NCBI GenBank assembly: GCA_030833725.1
Contig: JAURGP010000011.1
Location: 1 to 46,842 of the forward strand
Direction of reading: 5' to 3'
Origin: Candidatus Kapaibacterium sp.
Lineage (GTDB): Bacteria > Bacteroidota > Ignavibacteria > Kapaibacteriales > Kapaibacteriaceae
Length of the DNA stretch: 46,842 nucleotides
The translations under genes were made by a program, and so were the position numbers. A model generated the notes under the pieces. It searched no databases. It was not told where the DNA came from and saw nothing but the letters and a program-made list of their open reading frames with translations. Below are positions 9,619 to 19,032 of this stretch, one piece after another. Position 1 is the first letter of the stretch. Every line of letters begins with the position of its first letter.

Positions 9619-10824
9619 ATGGCCAAAGAGAAATTTGAGCGCAATAAACCCCACGTCAACGTTGGCACGATTGGCCACGTAGACCATGGTAAGACCACGC
9701 TCACGGCCGCTATTTCGATGTGCCTTGCAGCCAAAGGCCTTGCCGAAAAGCGCTCGTTCGACTCAATCGACAACGCACCTGAAGAGAAGGCTCGTGGAAT
9801 CACGATTGCCACAGCTCACGTGGAGTACGAGACGGAAAACCGTCACTACGCACACGTTGACTGCCCAGGCCACGCTGACTATGTGAAGAACATGATCACG
9901 GGTGCCGCTCAGATGGACGGTGCAATTCTCGTGGTTGCCGCTACCGACGGTCCGATGCCACAAACGCGCGAGCACATCCTGCTTGCCCGCCAGGTAGGTG
10001 TACCTCGTATCGTGGTATTCATGAACAAGGTCGACATCGCTGACCCTGAGCTCGTAGAACTCGTTGAACTTGAGATTCGTGAACTGCTCAGCAGCTACGA
10101 ATTCCCAGGTGACGAGATTCCGATCATCAAGGGTTCGGCTCTGAAGGCTCTGGACGCTGCTTCGGGTGGCGCTGCTGCTGATCATGCCGACATGCAGTGC
10201 ATCTATGAACTCATGGACGCCGTTGACACCTACATCCCTACGCCAGTACGCGACGTAGATAAGCCATTCTTGATGCCGGTCGAGGACGTATTCTCGATCA
10301 CTGGTCGTGGAACGGTAGGTACCGGTCGTATCGAGCGCGGTATCATCAACGTGAACGAAGAAGTTGAAATCGTAGGTTTCGGCCTGCAGAAGAAGTCGAC
10401 CGTAACAGGTATCGAGATGTTCCGCAAGCTGCTGGATAACGGTCAAGCTGGCGACAACGTTGGTCTTCTGCTTCGTGGTGTAGACAAAGAAGAAATCGAG
10501 CGCGGCATGGTTATCGCCAAGCCAGGATCGATCAAGCCACACCACAAGTTCAAGGCTCAGGCTTACGTACTCAAGAAAGAAGAAGGCGGCCGTCACACGC
10601 CATTCTTCAACGGATATCGCCCACAGTTCTACTTCCGTACAACGGACGTAACGGGTGTGTTGAACCTGCCATCAGGCGTTGAAATGATCATGCCTGGCGA
10701 CAACATCGACAACCTCGAAGTTGAACTGATCACGCCAGTAGCTATGGACGAGGGACTCCGCTTCGCTATCCGCGAAGGTGGTCGTACGGTAGGCGCTGGT
10801 GTAGTAACGGCGGTTCTCGAGTAA
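9619..10824 (+). CDS. tuf: elongation factor Tu
   Basis: 401 residues, a few more than E. coli EF-Tu. The GTPase motifs are [18 protein letters not shown] and NKVD. Domain II has [12 protein letters not shown] and domain III has [12 protein letters not shown]. It delivers aminoacyl-tRNA to the ribosome. An AAGGAG site lies ten bases upstream of the ATG. Its place between fusA and rpsJ joins the str and S10 clusters. Extra residues lie near [13 protein letters not shown], between the GTPase domain and domain II. Confidence 0.97.
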   Translation: MAKEKFERNKPHVNVGTIGHVDHGKTTLTAAISMCLAAKGLAEKRSFDSIDNAPEEKARGITIATAHVEYETENRHYAHVDCPGHADYVKNMITGAAQMDGAILVVAATDGPMPQTREHILLARQVGVPRIVVFMNKVDIADPELVELVELEIRELLSSYEFPGDEIPIIKGSALKALDAASGGAAADHADMQCIYELMDAVDTYIPTPVRDVDKPFLMPVEDVFSITGRGTVGTGRIERGIINVNEEVEIVGFGLQKKSTVTGIEMFRKLLDNGQAGDNVGLLLRGVDKEEIERGMVIAKPGSIKPHHKFKAQAYVLKKEEGGRHTPFFNGYRPQFYFRTTDVTGVLNLPSGVEMIMPGDNIDNLEVELITPVAMDEGLRFAIREGGRTVGAGVVTAVLE

Positions 10825-10843
10825 CGAATTACTACTGAGGTCG

Positions 10844-10874
10844 GAAAGAGGGAGGGGGCTTCCTTCCCTCTTTC
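10844..10874 (+). promoter_or_regulatory. hairpin in tuf-rpsJ gap (S10 leader)
   Basis: A perfect 10-bp stem (GAAAGAGGGA with TCCCTCTTTC) around an 11-base loop, extendable by a wobble pair and one more pair. No U-run follows, so it is not a strong intrinsic terminator. It could be a processing site or an S10-leader-like control element. Confidence 0.5.
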
Positions 10875-10907
10875 TGTCTCTACGAACCCAACAGGGAGAA
10901 AGAACGA

Positions 10908-11216
10908 GTGGCTACGCAACGAATTCGCATCAAACTTCGGTCGTACGATCACAATCTGATCGACAGGTCGGCCGATCGTATTGTCCGCACGGTAAAGCAA
11001 ACGGGCGCTGTTATTTCAGGTCCGATTCCTCTTCCGACCGAACGTTCGGTGTATACCGTCCTGCGGTCGCCGCACGTGGACAAGAAGTCTCGCGAACAAT
11101 TCGAGGCACGGGTGCACAAGCGCCTGATCGATATCTTCAGCTCTACGCAGAAGACCATTGATGCGCTCATGCGCCTGGAGCTGCCAGCAGGTGTTGATGT
11201 GGAAGTGAAAGTCTAG
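10908..11216 (+). CDS. rpsJ: 30S ribosomal protein S10 (uS10)
   Basis: 102 residues, starting at GTG 10908 after a GGGAGAAAG ribosome-binding site. [14 protein letters not shown] is the standard N-terminus, and the SGPIPLPT loop and [16 protein letters not shown] region are conserved. First gene of the S10 cluster; rplC follows after 11 bases. Ends in TAG. Confidence 0.96.
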   Translation: MATQRIRIKLRSYDHNLIDRSADRIVRTVKQTGAVISGPIPLPTERSVYTVLRSPHVDKKSREQFEARVHKRLIDIFSSTQKTIDALMRLELPAGVDVEVKV

Positions 11217-11227
11217 GAAACAAGGTC

Positions 11228-11848
11228 ATGAGTGCAATACTTGGACGCAAACTTGGCATGACGAGCCTCTTCTCCGAGGATGGGGTATTTGTACCCTGCA
11301 CGGTGATTGAAGCGGGCCCTTGCCCAGTTGTGCAAGTCAAGACCAAAGAATCAGACGGCTACAATGCCGTGCAAATCGGGTATGATCTCATTCCCGAGCG
11401 TAAAATCAATCGTCCGCGTGCAGGACACTTCGCCAAAAACGGAGTGCAACCGCACCGGCATCTGAAGGAATTCCGCGAGTTGGTCGACAAGGTCAACAGC
11501 GGCGACATCCTCACCGTTGAAACGTTTGCCATTGGAGACAAGATCAAGGTGTCTGCCAACGGCAAGGGTAAGGGCTTCCAAGGCGTTGTTCGCCGTCACC
11601 ATTTCGGTGGTGTTGGTATGGCAACCCACGGCCAGAGCGACCGTCCGCGTGCTCCAGGTTCGATTGGATCGTCATCGTTCCCATCGCGTGTATTCAAGGG
11701 AATGAAGATGGCCGGTCGCATGGGCGGCAAGCGTATTACGGTACGCAACCTGACGGTGCTTCAGGTGATTCCCGAGGATAACATCCTGATCGTTAAGGGT
11801 AGTATTCCGGGTGCTATGAACTCCGTCGTCGAAATCGTCAAGCTATAA
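11228..11848 (+). CDS. rplC: 50S ribosomal protein L3 (uL3)
   Basis: 206 residues. The N-terminus GRKLGMTSLF and the long basic loop with GVVRRHHFGGVGMATHGQSDR, which reaches toward the peptidyl transferase centre, identify it. Starts at ATG 11228 after an ACAAGG site. Confidence 0.96.
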   Translation: MSAILGRKLGMTSLFSEDGVFVPCTVIEAGPCPVVQVKTKESDGYNAVQIGYDLIPERKINRPRAGHFAKNGVQPHRHLKEFRELVDKVNSGDILTVETFAIGDKIKVSANGKGKGFQGVVRRHHFGGVGMATHGQSDRPRAPGSIGSSSFPSRVFKGMKMAGRMGGKRITVRNLTVLQVIPEDNILIVKGSIPGAMNSVVEIVKL

Positions 11849-11865
11849 CATCGAAGAAGATCATC

Positions 11866-12513
11866 ATGACAGTGGATGTACTTACGAAGGACGGCGCAAA
11901 GGCAGGCTCAATCGAGCTTCCTGCATCGGTCTTCGGCATCGAGCCCAACGAACACGCTATGTATCAGGCCGTTCGTTCCTATCTCGCCAGCCGGCGTCAA
12001 GGAACGCACAAGACCAAGGGTCGTGGCGAAGTAAGTGGTGGCGGCAAGAAGCCATTCAAGCAGAAGGGTACTGGCGGCGCACGTCGTGGCTCCAGCCGTT
12101 CACCGTTGCTTCCAGGTGGTGGTACGATTCATGGCCCCAAGCCCCATGCCTACTCCGTAGATCTGCCAGTGAAGGTCAAGCGACTGGCACGGAAGTCGGC
12201 TCTGTCGCTGCGTGCCCAGGAGAACAGCGTGGTAGTCGTAGAGGACTTTGGCATGAATGCGCCAAAGACGAAGGACTTCGCAACCATGTTGAAGGCCATC
12301 AACGTATCGGGCAAGAAGGTGTTGATGTTGCTGCCAACGGTTGATCGCACGCTGGTGCTTTCGGCTCGTAACATCCCGAACGTCACAACCTTCCCAGCCG
12401 ACAAGATCTCCGCCTACGACGTCCTGAATCACAGCGCCGTGGTGATCTTTAAGAGCGCCATTGCAACGCTGGAACAGTCGTTCGGTGACGCTGCACAAGG
12501 AGGAACGAAATGA
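11866..12513 (+). CDS. rplD: 50S ribosomal protein L4 (uL4)
   Basis: 215 residues. The tunnel-lining loop is present: RQGTHKTKGRGEVSGGGKKP followed by QKGTGGARRGSSRSP. In some bacteria L4 also represses the S10 operon; nothing here shows that. The stop overlaps the rplW start (ATGA). Confidence 0.95.
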   Translation: MTVDVLTKDGAKAGSIELPASVFGIEPNEHAMYQAVRSYLASRRQGTHKTKGRGEVSGGGKKPFKQKGTGGARRGSSRSPLLPGGGTIHGPKPHAYSVDLPVKVKRLARKSALSLRAQENSVVVVEDFGMNAPKTKDFATMLKAINVSGKKVLMLLPTVDRTLVLSARNIPNVTTFPADKISAYDVLNHSAVVIFKSAIATLEQSFGDAAQGGTK

Positions 12514-12815
12514 TTACTGTGTTGAAGCGCCCGATCATTACCGAGAAGGCATCGAAGCTGGGTCAGCAACAAGCACAGTATGTGTTTGAGGTGGATCCTG
12601 CGGCGAACAAGATCCAGATCCGTGCAGCAATCAAGCAGATGTTCGATGTGGACGCTGTGAGCATTCGTACGGTTCGCACCAAGGGCAAGGTAAAACAGCG
12701 CTACACTCGTAGTGGCTGGCAGATTGGAAAAACGAATTTGAAGAAGAAGGCCTACATCACACTGAAGGCCGGACAGACGATCGACATTGTTTCGGGCGAA
12801 GGCGCGGAAGATTAA
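12510..12815 (+). CDS. rplW: 50S ribosomal protein L23 (uL23)
   Basis: 101 residues. VLKRPIITEKASKL at the N-terminus and VRTVRTKGKVKQRYTRSG mark the family. It sits at the tunnel exit and contacts trigger factor and SRP. Coupled to rplD by a 4-base overlap; an AGGAACGAA site lies inside rplD. Confidence 0.95.
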   Translation: MITVLKRPIITEKASKLGQQQAQYVFEVDPAANKIQIRAAIKQMFDVDAVSIRTVRTKGKVKQRYTRSGWQIGKTNLKKKAYITLKAGQTIDIVSGEGAED

Positions 12816-12836
12816 GATCGGTCACGGAGAATAACG

Positions 12837-13673
12837 ATGGCAACACGCTCACTCAAACCCATTACACCTGGTACCCGCTTCTACAGCATCAGTACCTTCG
12901 AGGAAGTCACGGCAACCAAGCCGGAGAAGTCCTTGATCGAGCCGATCAAGAAGACGGGTGGACGGAACAACACTGGACGCATTACCTCGCGTCACCGTGG
13001 CGGCGGACACAAGCGTATGTACCGCAAGATTGATTTCAAGCGGAACAAGCTTGGAATGAAGGCAACGGTGATGACCATCGAGTACGATCCAAACCGCACC
13101 TGTCGTATTGCCTTGCTGCAGTACGAGGACGGCGAGAAGCGCTACATCCTTGCTCCCGATAAGGTCAAGGTTGGCGATGTGCTCACCAGTGGTGCCGGAT
13201 CGGAACTGCGTGACGGCAATGCCATGCCACTGCGCTCCATTCCGGTTGGTATGGTGGTGCACAATATCGAAATGAAGCCAGGCAAGGGTGGCCAAATGGT
13301 TCGCTCGGCCGGAACATCAGCTCAGTTCGTGGGCGTAGATGGCAACAAGGCTCAGCTGAAACTCCCTTCGGGTGAGATTCGGATGGTGCCTGCCGACTGC
13401 ATGGCCACGCTGGGTGTGGTAAGCAACACCACGCACGAGAACATTCTGTACGGTAAGGCCGGACGGAAGCGCTGGTTGGGAGTTCGTCCGCTTACCCGCG
13501 GTATGGCTCGTAACCCAGTCGACCACCCGAACGGTGGTGGTGAAGGTAAGTCCAAGTCAGGTGGTGGCCGCAAGCACCCACGTTCACCATGGGGCCAGCT
13601 GGCGAAGGGCTTGAAGACCCGGAGCAAGAAGAAGGCTTCCAACGATATGATCATCCGTCGTCGTAACGCATAA
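12837..13673 (+). CDS. rplB: 50S ribosomal protein L2 (uL2)
   Basis: 278 residues. [19 protein letters not shown] and the C-terminal [18 protein letters not shown], with the conserved peptidyl-transferase-associated His, identify it. Normal length; AGGAT precedes the next gene. Confidence 0.97.
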   Translation: MATRSLKPITPGTRFYSISTFEEVTATKPEKSLIEPIKKTGGRNNTGRITSRHRGGGHKRMYRKIDFKRNKLGMKATVMTIEYDPNRTCRIALLQYEDGEKRYILAPDKVKVGDVLTSGAGSELRDGNAMPLRSIPVGMVVHNIEMKPGKGGQMVRSAGTSAQFVGVDGNKAQLKLPSGEIRMVPADCMATLGVVSNTTHENILYGKAGRKRWLGVRPLTRGMARNPVDHPNGGGEGKSKSGGGRKHPRSPWGQLAKGLKTRSKKKASNDMIIRRRNA

Positions 13674-13692
13674 GGATCAGGAGTAGCATACT

Positions 13693-13980
13693 ATGCCACG
13701 TTCCCTCAAGAAGGAACCGTTTATCAGCTACAAGTTGGTGCGCAAGGTTGAAGAACTCAATGCGCAGAGCAAGAAGACGGTTGTAAAAACATGGTCACGA
13801 GCATCAACGATTAGCCCGGACTTTGTTGGACACACGTTCGCTGTTCACAACGGCAACAAATTCATCCCGGTATATGTCACCGAGAACATGGTAGGACACA
13901 AGCTTGGTGAGTTCGCTCCCACGCGTACCTACCGCGGCCACTCGGGCAACCGGAAAGATTTGAAAACAGGCAAGAAATAA
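13693..13980 (+). CDS. rpsS: 30S ribosomal protein S19 (uS19)
   Basis: 95 residues. [32 protein letters not shown] and [13 protein letters not shown] are the standard family blocks. Head protein next to S13, in the usual order between rplB and rplV. Confidence 0.96.
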   Translation: MPRSLKKEPFISYKLVRKVEELNAQSKKTVVKTWSRASTISPDFVGHTFAVHNGNKFIPVYVTENMVGHKLGEFAPTRTYRGHSGNRKDLKTGKK

Positions 13981-13992
13981 GGACGCAGTACG

Positions 13993-14331
13993 ATGGAAGC
14001 GCGCGCAATAAAGCGATACACACGATCATCGCCACGGAAAATGCGATTGGTTGTTGACTTGATCCGCGGCAAGTCGGCTCAGGAAGCCCTCACGATCCTG
14101 AAGTTTTCCGACAAGCATGCAGCAGAAGCTGCTGAGCTCACCCTCAAGTCAGCCATCAACAACCTCACACAGAAGGACGCTGGTATTGATCCTGAGTCCA
14201 TCGTTGTGAAGGAAGCGCATGTGGGCCAGGGTCCAACGATGAAGCGAATCTCGGCGGCTCCGATGGGACGTGCCTATCGCGTTCGGAAGCGCTCGCATCA
14301 CCTCACCATTGTCGTAACTACGAAACAGTAA
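13993..14331 (+). CDS. rplV: 50S ribosomal protein L22 (uL22)
   Basis: 112 residues. SSPRKMRLVVDLIRGKSAQEAL and the tunnel hairpin region ending GRAYRVRKRSHHLTIVV identify it. It lines the exit tunnel and is a macrolide-resistance site in other species. Confidence 0.95.
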   Translation: MEARAIKRYTRSSPRKMRLVVDLIRGKSAQEALTILKFSDKHAAEAAELTLKSAINNLTQKDAGIDPESIVVKEAHVGQGPTMKRISAAPMGRAYRVRKRSHHLTIVVTTKQ

Positions 14332-14346
14332 GCGGAGAATCTTCAC

Positions 14347-14994
14347 GTGGGTCAGAAAACCAACCCTATTGGCTTGCGACTAGGCATCATCCGTCAGTGG
14401 GATGCCAATTGGTTCGATGAGAAGAACGTCGCCGAGAAGCTTCAGGAAGACTTGATGGTTCGGAACTACATCAAGAGCCGTCTGAAGAAAGCTGGCATTG
14501 CGCGAGTCATTGTTGAGCGTACAGCAAAACAGGTTCGCATTACCATTACCACCTCGCGTCCAGGCGTCATCATCGGTCGGTCGGGCAAGGACATCAATCA
14601 GCTGGAAGAAGAACTTCGGAAGCTGACGAAAAAGGATGTGAAGGTTCTGATCAGTGAAATCAAGCGTCCGGAACTCGACGCTCAGTTGGTAGCCGATAAC
14701 ATCGCTGCCCAGCTGGAAGGTCGGATCTCGTTCCGTCGAGCGATGAAGAATGCGGTTAGCAGCACCATGCGCGTAGGTGCCGAAGGCGTGCGTGTGATGT
14801 GCTCGGGCCGCCTTGGTGGGGCAGACATGTCCCGCACAGAACAGTACAAAGAGGGCCGTGTGCCGTTGCACACGCTTCGCTCCGACATCGACTATGCTCA
14901 GGGCCGCGCCGAAACCGTGTATGGATCCATCGGTGTGAAGGTATGGATCTGCCGCGGTGACGTGATCGGTAAGCAACAGAATAACGAGAAGTAA
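14347..14994 (+). CDS. rpsC: 30S ribosomal protein S3 (uS3)
   Basis: 215 residues starting at GTG 14347 (MGQKTNPIGLRLG). The KH domain carries RPGVIIGRSGKDI, and the C-terminal domain has SGRLGGADMSRTEQYKEGRVPLHTLR. Part of the mRNA entry helicase site. Confidence 0.96.
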   Translation: MGQKTNPIGLRLGIIRQWDANWFDEKNVAEKLQEDLMVRNYIKSRLKKAGIARVIVERTAKQVRITITTSRPGVIIGRSGKDINQLEEELRKLTKKDVKVLISEIKRPELDAQLVADNIAAQLEGRISFRRAMKNAVSSTMRVGAEGVRVMCSGRLGGADMSRTEQYKEGRVPLHTLRSDIDYAQGRAETVYGSIGVKVWICRGDVIGKQQNNEK

Positions 14995-15019
14995 GCAGAC
15001 AGGGTATTAGGATACAACC

Positions 15020-15442
15020 ATGCTCATTCCAAAGAGAGTTAAGCACCGCAAAACCCAACGTGGCCGCCGCCGTGGCAAGGCCTACCGCGGATCAACTGTA
15101 GAGTTCGGTTCATTCGGACTGAAGGCTATGGAAGGCGCTTGGATCACGAACCGCCAGATTGAATCGGCTCGTATTGCTATCAACCGTTACCTGCGTCGTG
15201 ATGGTAAGGTGTGGATTCGCATCTTCCCGGACAAGCCAGTAACAAAGAAGCCGGCCGAGACGCGAATGGGTTCCGGTAAAGGTAATCCGGAGCTCTGGGT
15301 AGCAGTGGTCAAGCCGGGACGCGTGATCTTTGAGATCGACGGTGTAACCAAGGAGCGTGCACAAGAGGCCGTTCGCCTGGCCTCACACAAGCTGCCCATC
15401 AAATGCAAGTTTGTTCAACGAGTAGATCTTGGGGCACTGTAA
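15020..15442 (+). CDS. rplP: 50S ribosomal protein L16 (uL16)
   Basis: 140 residues. [15 protein letters not shown] at the N-terminus, [20 protein letters not shown] and [14 protein letters not shown] are conserved. Its stop shares one base with the rpmC start. Confidence 0.96.
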   Translation: MLIPKRVKHRKTQRGRRRGKAYRGSTVEFGSFGLKAMEGAWITNRQIESARIAINRYLRRDGKVWIRIFPDKPVTKKPAETRMGSGKGNPELWVAVVKPGRVIFEIDGVTKERAQEAVRLASHKLPIKCKFVQRVDLGAL

Positions 15443-15648
15443 TGAAAGCACGTAAGGCACAAGACCTTCGCAGTCTGAGCACCGAGGAAATCGTCGCCTT
15501 CATCGCAGAGGCACAAGAGAGTCTGACCCGTCTGCGCTTCCGTAGCGCTCTTGGTCAACTGGATGATTCCTCGAGCTTGAAGACGCTTCGTAAGGATGTT
15601 GCACGGATGAAAACCATCCTGCACGAACGCAAGAATAACGACAACTGA
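15442..15648 (+). CDS. rpmC: 50S ribosomal protein L29 (uL29)
   Basis: 68 residues, starting at ATG 15442 inside the rplP stop codon. The helical pattern [32 protein letters not shown] is typical. The longer frame from 15403 overlaps rplP and is not used. Sits near the tunnel exit beside L23. Confidence 0.92.
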   Translation: MKARKAQDLRSLSTEEIVAFIAEAQESLTRLRFRSALGQLDDSSSLKTLRKDVARMKTILHERKNNDN

Positions 15649-15662
15649 TTCGGATGACTCAC

Positions 15663-15944
15663 ATGGCAGCAGAAACAACAACAGCAACGTCGGAAGTCGG
15701 ACGCAAGAAGGTGCGCGTCGGCAAGGTAGTCAGCAATAAAGCAGACAAAACCATTGTCGTGAGCATCGAGCGCCAGGTTGCTCATCCGATCTATAAGCGG
15801 TACTACAAGCAAACGAAAAAAGTCATGGCGCACGACGAAAACAACGAGTGCAACATTGGCGATACGGTTCGCGTGGTGGAAAGCCGCCCACTGAGTGCTC
15901 GCAAGCGTTGGGCCTTGGTTGAAATCATTGAACGTGCGAAGTAA
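15663..15944 (+). CDS. rpsQ: 30S ribosomal protein S17 (uS17)
   Basis: 93 residues from ATG 15663, with GGA eight bases upstream; ATG 15654 would add three residues. [19 protein letters not shown]-like and [19 protein letters not shown] blocks mark the OB-fold protein that binds helices of the 16S 5' domain. A short Ala/Thr/Glu-rich N-terminal tail precedes the core. Confidence 0.93.
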   Translation: MAAETTTATSEVGRKKVRVGKVVSNKADKTIVVSIERQVAHPIYKRYYKQTKKVMAHDENNECNIGDTVRVVESRPLSARKRWALVEIIERAK

Positions 15945-15955
15945 GGGAGAATAGC

Positions 15956-16324
15956 ATGATCCAGGAAGAAAGCAATCTCGTCGTAGCGGACAACAGCGGT
16001 GCTCGTCGCCTGCGTTGTATCCGCGTCCTCGGCGGCCACGGAAAGCGGTATGCCTCAGTTGGCGACCTCGTGGTGTGCTCGGTGAAGGCTGCCCTCCCAC
16101 AGGCAGCTGTGAAGAAAGGTGAAGTGGTACGCGCTGTGATCGTCCGGACGAAGAAGGAAATACGCCGTCGCGACGGATCGTACATCCGGTTCGATGAGAA
16201 TGCCGCTGTAGTGTTGAACAACAATAACGACCCACGGGGCACTCGCATCTTCGGACCAGTTGCTCGCGAACTTCGCGAGAAAAGCTTCATGAAGATCGTA
16301 TCGCTCGCCCCTGAGGTTCTGTGA
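15956..16324 (+). CDS. rplN: 50S ribosomal protein L14 (uL14)
   Basis: 122 residues. [21 protein letters not shown]-type start and the C-terminal [28 protein letters not shown] end are near-universal. GGGAGAA ribosome-binding site upstream. Confidence 0.97.
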   Translation: MIQEESNLVVADNSGARRLRCIRVLGGHGKRYASVGDLVVCSVKAALPQAAVKKGEVVRAVIVRTKKEIRRRDGSYIRFDENAAVVLNNNNDPRGTRIFGPVARELREKSFMKIVSLAPEVL

Positions 16325-16332
16325 GGTAGATG

Positions 16333-16653
16333 ATGAAACTAAAGATCAAAAAGGGCGACACGGTAACCGTGATTGCAGGACAAAACAAGGGAGCTACGGG
16401 ACGCGTCCTGGTGGTGAATCCATCCAAGATGACCGTACTAGTCGAGGGCGTGAACCTGCGCAAAAAAGCGCAGCGTCCGTCGCAGCAGTTCCCGAGTGGC
16501 GGTATCCACGAGCAGGAAGTGCCGATCCACTACTCCAACGTGATGTTGGTGGATAAAAACGGCAAGGGCACCCGTGTTGGTTTCAACCGCACGGAGAACG
16601 GTGAGCGTACAGTCGTCACGCGCATCGCAAAGACAACGAACGAGGAATTGTAA
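16333..16653 (+). CDS. rplX: 50S ribosomal protein L24 (uL24)
   Basis: 106 residues. The KOW motif is [23 protein letters not shown] 16330 and ATG 16333 are adjacent; GAGG at 16324-16327 is better spaced for 16333. One of the first proteins to bind 23S rRNA. Confidence 0.93.
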   Translation: MKLKIKKGDTVTVIAGQNKGATGRVLVVNPSKMTVLVEGVNLRKKAQRPSQQFPSGGIHEQEVPIHYSNVMLVDKNGKGTRVGFNRTENGERTVVTRIAKTTNEEL

Positions 16654-16680
16654 TCAGCCGATCCTAAGGATCAGAGAATC

Positions 16681-17304
16681 ATGGCTAAGACAGTACAGAA
16701 AAAGTTTGATTTCAAACCAGAAGGTCCACGTCTCGAAGATGTGCAAACCGTAAAGGTGCCACCGCGCCTTGCAGCCTTCTATCGTGAAACGGTTGTTCCG
16801 GCGTTGATGAAGAAATTCAACTACGGCTCTGTGATGCAGGTGCCGAAGCTGGAGAAGATCACCATCAACATTGGTGCTGGTGGTGCCGTAGCCGATGCAA
16901 AGGCGCTGCAGTCAGCGATGAATGAGTTGGAACTGATCACTGGTCAGCGCCCAGCGGTAACGCGGGCCCGCAAGTCGATCGCCAACTTCAAGTTGCGCGA
17001 AGGCATGCCGATCGGATCGCGAGTGACGCTTCGACGCGCCCACATGTTCGAGTTCCTTGATCGCTTCATCAACATCGCTGCTCCACGTATTCGCGACTTC
17101 CGCGGATTCTCGGACAAGAGCTTCGATGGTCGCGGGAACTACACCATTGGTGTGAAAGAGCAGATCATCTTCCCTGAGATCGACGTCGACAAGGTGAGCC
17201 GTATTTCCGGTATGGACGTGACATTCGTGACGTCAGCACATACGGACGAAGAGGCTTACGCCTTGCTGCAAGAATTTGGTTTTCCATTCCGCAAACGAGA
17301 CTAA
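16681..17304 (+). CDS. rplE: 50S ribosomal protein L5 (uL5), N-terminally extended
   Basis: 207 residues, about 25 more than usual. The extra part is at the N-terminus: [11 protein letters not shown] to VKVPPRLA precedes the usual start region ([23 protein letters not shown]). [21 protein letters not shown] is conserved. Binds 5S rRNA together with L18, whose gene is interrupted here. ATG 16681 has an AAGGAT site upstream. Confidence 0.95.
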   Translation: MAKTVQKKFDFKPEGPRLEDVQTVKVPPRLAAFYRETVVPALMKKFNYGSVMQVPKLEKITINIGAGGAVADAKALQSAMNELELITGQRPAVTRARKSIANFKLREGMPIGSRVTLRRAHMFEFLDRFINIAAPRIRDFRGFSDKSFDGRGNYTIGVKEQIIFPEIDVDKVSRISGMDVTFVTSAHTDEEAYALLQEFGFPFRKRD

Positions 17305-17322
17305 CGAGGACGAGGTAGTAAC

Positions 17323-17592
17323 ATGGCACGTAGGAGCATCATCGCTCGTAATGAGAAGCGCATTCGTCTTGCGGAAAAGTATGCGAAGAAGCGTGAGGAA
17401 CTCAAAGAGGCTGGCGACATGGTTGGCTTGCAAAAGCTTCCACGGAATAGCTCTCCGGTACGTATCCGCCAGCGCTGTCTAGTAACAGGTCGCGGACGCG
17501 GTGTGTACCGCAAGTTCGGTCTTTGCCGGAACATGTTCCGACTGCTCGCACTTGACGGGAAGATTCCAGGAATCCGCAAGGCAAGCTGGTAA
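17323..17592 (+). CDS. rpsN: 30S ribosomal protein S14 (uS14), zinc-free long form
   Basis: 89 residues. The long form, with [14 protein letters not shown] and [14 protein letters not shown], lacks the paired CxxC motifs of the 61-residue zinc form. It should therefore not depend on zinc. Ends in the conserved [11 protein letters not shown]. Confidence 0.95.
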   Translation: MARRSIIARNEKRIRLAEKYAKKREELKEAGDMVGLQKLPRNSSPVRIRQRCLVTGRGRGVYRKFGLCRNMFRLLALDGKIPGIRKASW

Positions 17593-17601
17593 GCCCGGGG
17601 C

Positions 17602-17610
17602 GCCCCCTAC
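17602..17610 (-). repeat. GTAGGGGGC nonamer, intergenic rpsN-rpsH
   Basis: Minus-strand copy in the 55-base gap between rpsN and rpsH, next to a GGGGCGCCCC palindrome. It is the only copy found between 6.2 and 29.8 kb, and it sits outside coding sequence. Confidence 0.75.
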
Positions 17611-17647
17611 CACTATATCATCGACACATCAGCGACACAGTAGACTT

Positions 17648-18046
17648 ATGCCAGTATCAGACCCAATTGCCGATTTCCTTACGCGGATCCGTAATGCATC
17701 GGCAGCAAAGCACAAGACGCTCGACGTACCAGCGTCGAACATCAAGGTTGCCATTGCCGAGATTCTTAAGGATCAGGGCTTTATCGCCGACTACTCCCGC
17801 ACCACAGACGGTGGTCCGCAGGGTGTACTGCAGGTAAAGTTGCGCTATTACTTTGGCCAACCGGTGATTCGCGAGATTCGTCGGGTGAGCAAGCCGGGCC
17901 GCCGCGTATACGCCGGAGTTGAAAATCTGCCTCGCGTACGCAATGGTTTGGGCCTTGCCATCATCTCCACCCCGCGTGGTGTGATGTCGGACAAACAGGC
18001 ACGGCGTGAAAACGTTGGTGGCGAAATTATCTGCACGATCTGGTAA
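17648..18046 (+). CDS. rpsH: 30S ribosomal protein S8 (uS8)
   Basis: 132 residues. MPVSDPIADFLTRIRNA start and ISTPRGVMSDKQARRENVGGEIICTIW end are conserved. In E. coli S8 represses the spc operon. ATG 17648 chosen from the family N-terminus; no strong Shine-Dalgarno is seen. Confidence 0.96.
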   Translation: MPVSDPIADFLTRIRNASAAKHKTLDVPASNIKVAIAEILKDQGFIADYSRTTDGGPQGVLQVKLRYYFGQPVIREIRRVSKPGRRVYAGVENLPRVRNGLGLAIISTPRGVMSDKQARRENVGGEIICTIW

Positions 18047-18076
18047 CGAGAGTACGAGAGCAAGGAGACTGAAATC

Positions 18077-18616
18077 ATGTCACGAGTTGGAAATAAACCC
18101 ATCACGATCCCGAACGGTGTGAGCGTAACGTTCGCTAACGGTCTGTGTACAGTCAAGGGGCCGAAAGGCACACTGACGTATGAGATGAACACGAACATTA
18201 CTCCGAACCAGGATGGCGATACCATCACCTTCGTGCGTGCGAACGACGCCAAGGATGTTCGTGCCATGCACGGCACCACTCGTGCTCGTATCGCATGGAT
18301 GGTAGAGGGTGTATCGAAGGGCTTTGAGCGTACGCTGCAAATCGAGGGCGTTGGTTACAAGGTGGAGATGCGCGGAAAAAATCTCATGCTGAGCCTGGGA
18401 TATTCGCACCCCATCATGTTTCTCCCTCCCGATGGCATCGAGTTTGCTGTATCGAGCCCAACGGTGATGATGGTGAAGGGAATCGACAAGCAACTGGTTG
18501 GCCAGGTGGCTGCCAAACTCCGCGAACAGCGCAAGCCAGAACCATACAAAGGCAAGGGCGTTCGTTATCAAGGTGAATACATCCGCCGGAAGGCTGGAAA
18601 GTCGGCTGGTAAGTAA
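18077..18616 (+). CDS. rplF: 50S ribosomal protein L6 (uL6)
   Basis: 179 residues. SRVGNKPITIPNGV start, RTLQIEGVGYKVEMRGKNL and the C-terminal PEPYKGKGVRYQGEYIRRKAGKS are standard. A strong AAGGAG site lies upstream of ATG 18077. Confidence 0.97.
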   Translation: MSRVGNKPITIPNGVSVTFANGLCTVKGPKGTLTYEMNTNITPNQDGDTITFVRANDAKDVRAMHGTTRARIAWMVEGVSKGFERTLQIEGVGYKVEMRGKNLMLSLGYSHPIMFLPPDGIEFAVSSPTVMMVKGIDKQLVGQVAAKLREQRKPEPYKGKGVRYQGEYIRRKAGKSAGK

Positions 18617-18633
18617 CGAAGGACGAACAGAAC

Positions 18634-19005
18634 ATGAACCGTATAGCGTTAAAACAGAAGCGGTACGATCGTCGGAATCGACGTGTCCGCAAGAATATCG
18701 AAGGCTCACCAGAGCGTCCGCGTCTAACCGTGTTTCGGTCCGCGGAGCACATCTAGGCCCAGATCATCGACGACACGACCGCTCGTACCATCGCAGCTGC
18801 CTCTACCACCGACCGCGAGGTGAAGGCAAAGCTGGCGGCTGGTATGACCAAGACGGACAAGTGCAAGGTGGTGGGGCTGGTTCTGGCCGAGCGTGCTAAG
18901 TCAGCCAAGGTTAGTGCTGTTGCCTTCGATCGCAACGGTTTCTTGTACCACGGCCGTATCAAGGCTCTGGCAGAGGCTGCTCGCGAAGGCGGTCTGGACT
19001 TCTAA
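18634..19005 (+). pseudogene. rplR: 50S ribosomal protein L18 (uL18), interrupted by in-frame TAG at codon 41
   Basis: From ATG 18634 (GGACGAACAGAAC upstream) the frame encodes L18, but codon 41 (18754-18756) is TAG. Downstream, the same frame runs on to TAA 19003-19005 with the full C-terminal half ([26 protein letters not shown]). The context reads EHI-stop-AQIIDD; the family has HIYAQ, so a Tyr codon (TAC or TAT) appears changed by one base to amber. No frameshift is seen and both halves are well conserved. L18 carries 5S rRNA into the large subunit with L5 and is usually needed for growth. Explanations: sequencing or assembly error, a real mutation with a second copy elsewhere, or amber readthrough. 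TAG ends several neighbouring genes, so wholesale reassignment is unlikely. Confidence 0.9.
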
Positions 19006-19032
19006 ACTCGAATGCAAACGGAGTAGAATTAC

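Noticed and set aside
10844-10874. Strong intrinsic terminator after tuf
   Set aside because: The stem is good but TGTCTC follows rather than a U-run, and the S10 genes downstream have no promoter I can see.
18754-18756. TAG reassigned to an amino acid throughout the genome
   Set aside because: TAG is the natural stop of the MFS gene, both EF-G genes and rpsJ within this window, at positions fitting family C-termini.
18820-19005. Separate short gene restarting after the rplR amber codon
   Set aside because: The GTG at 18820 would give only the C-terminal half of L18, without the N-terminal 5S rRNA-binding part; it is better seen as the rest of rplR.
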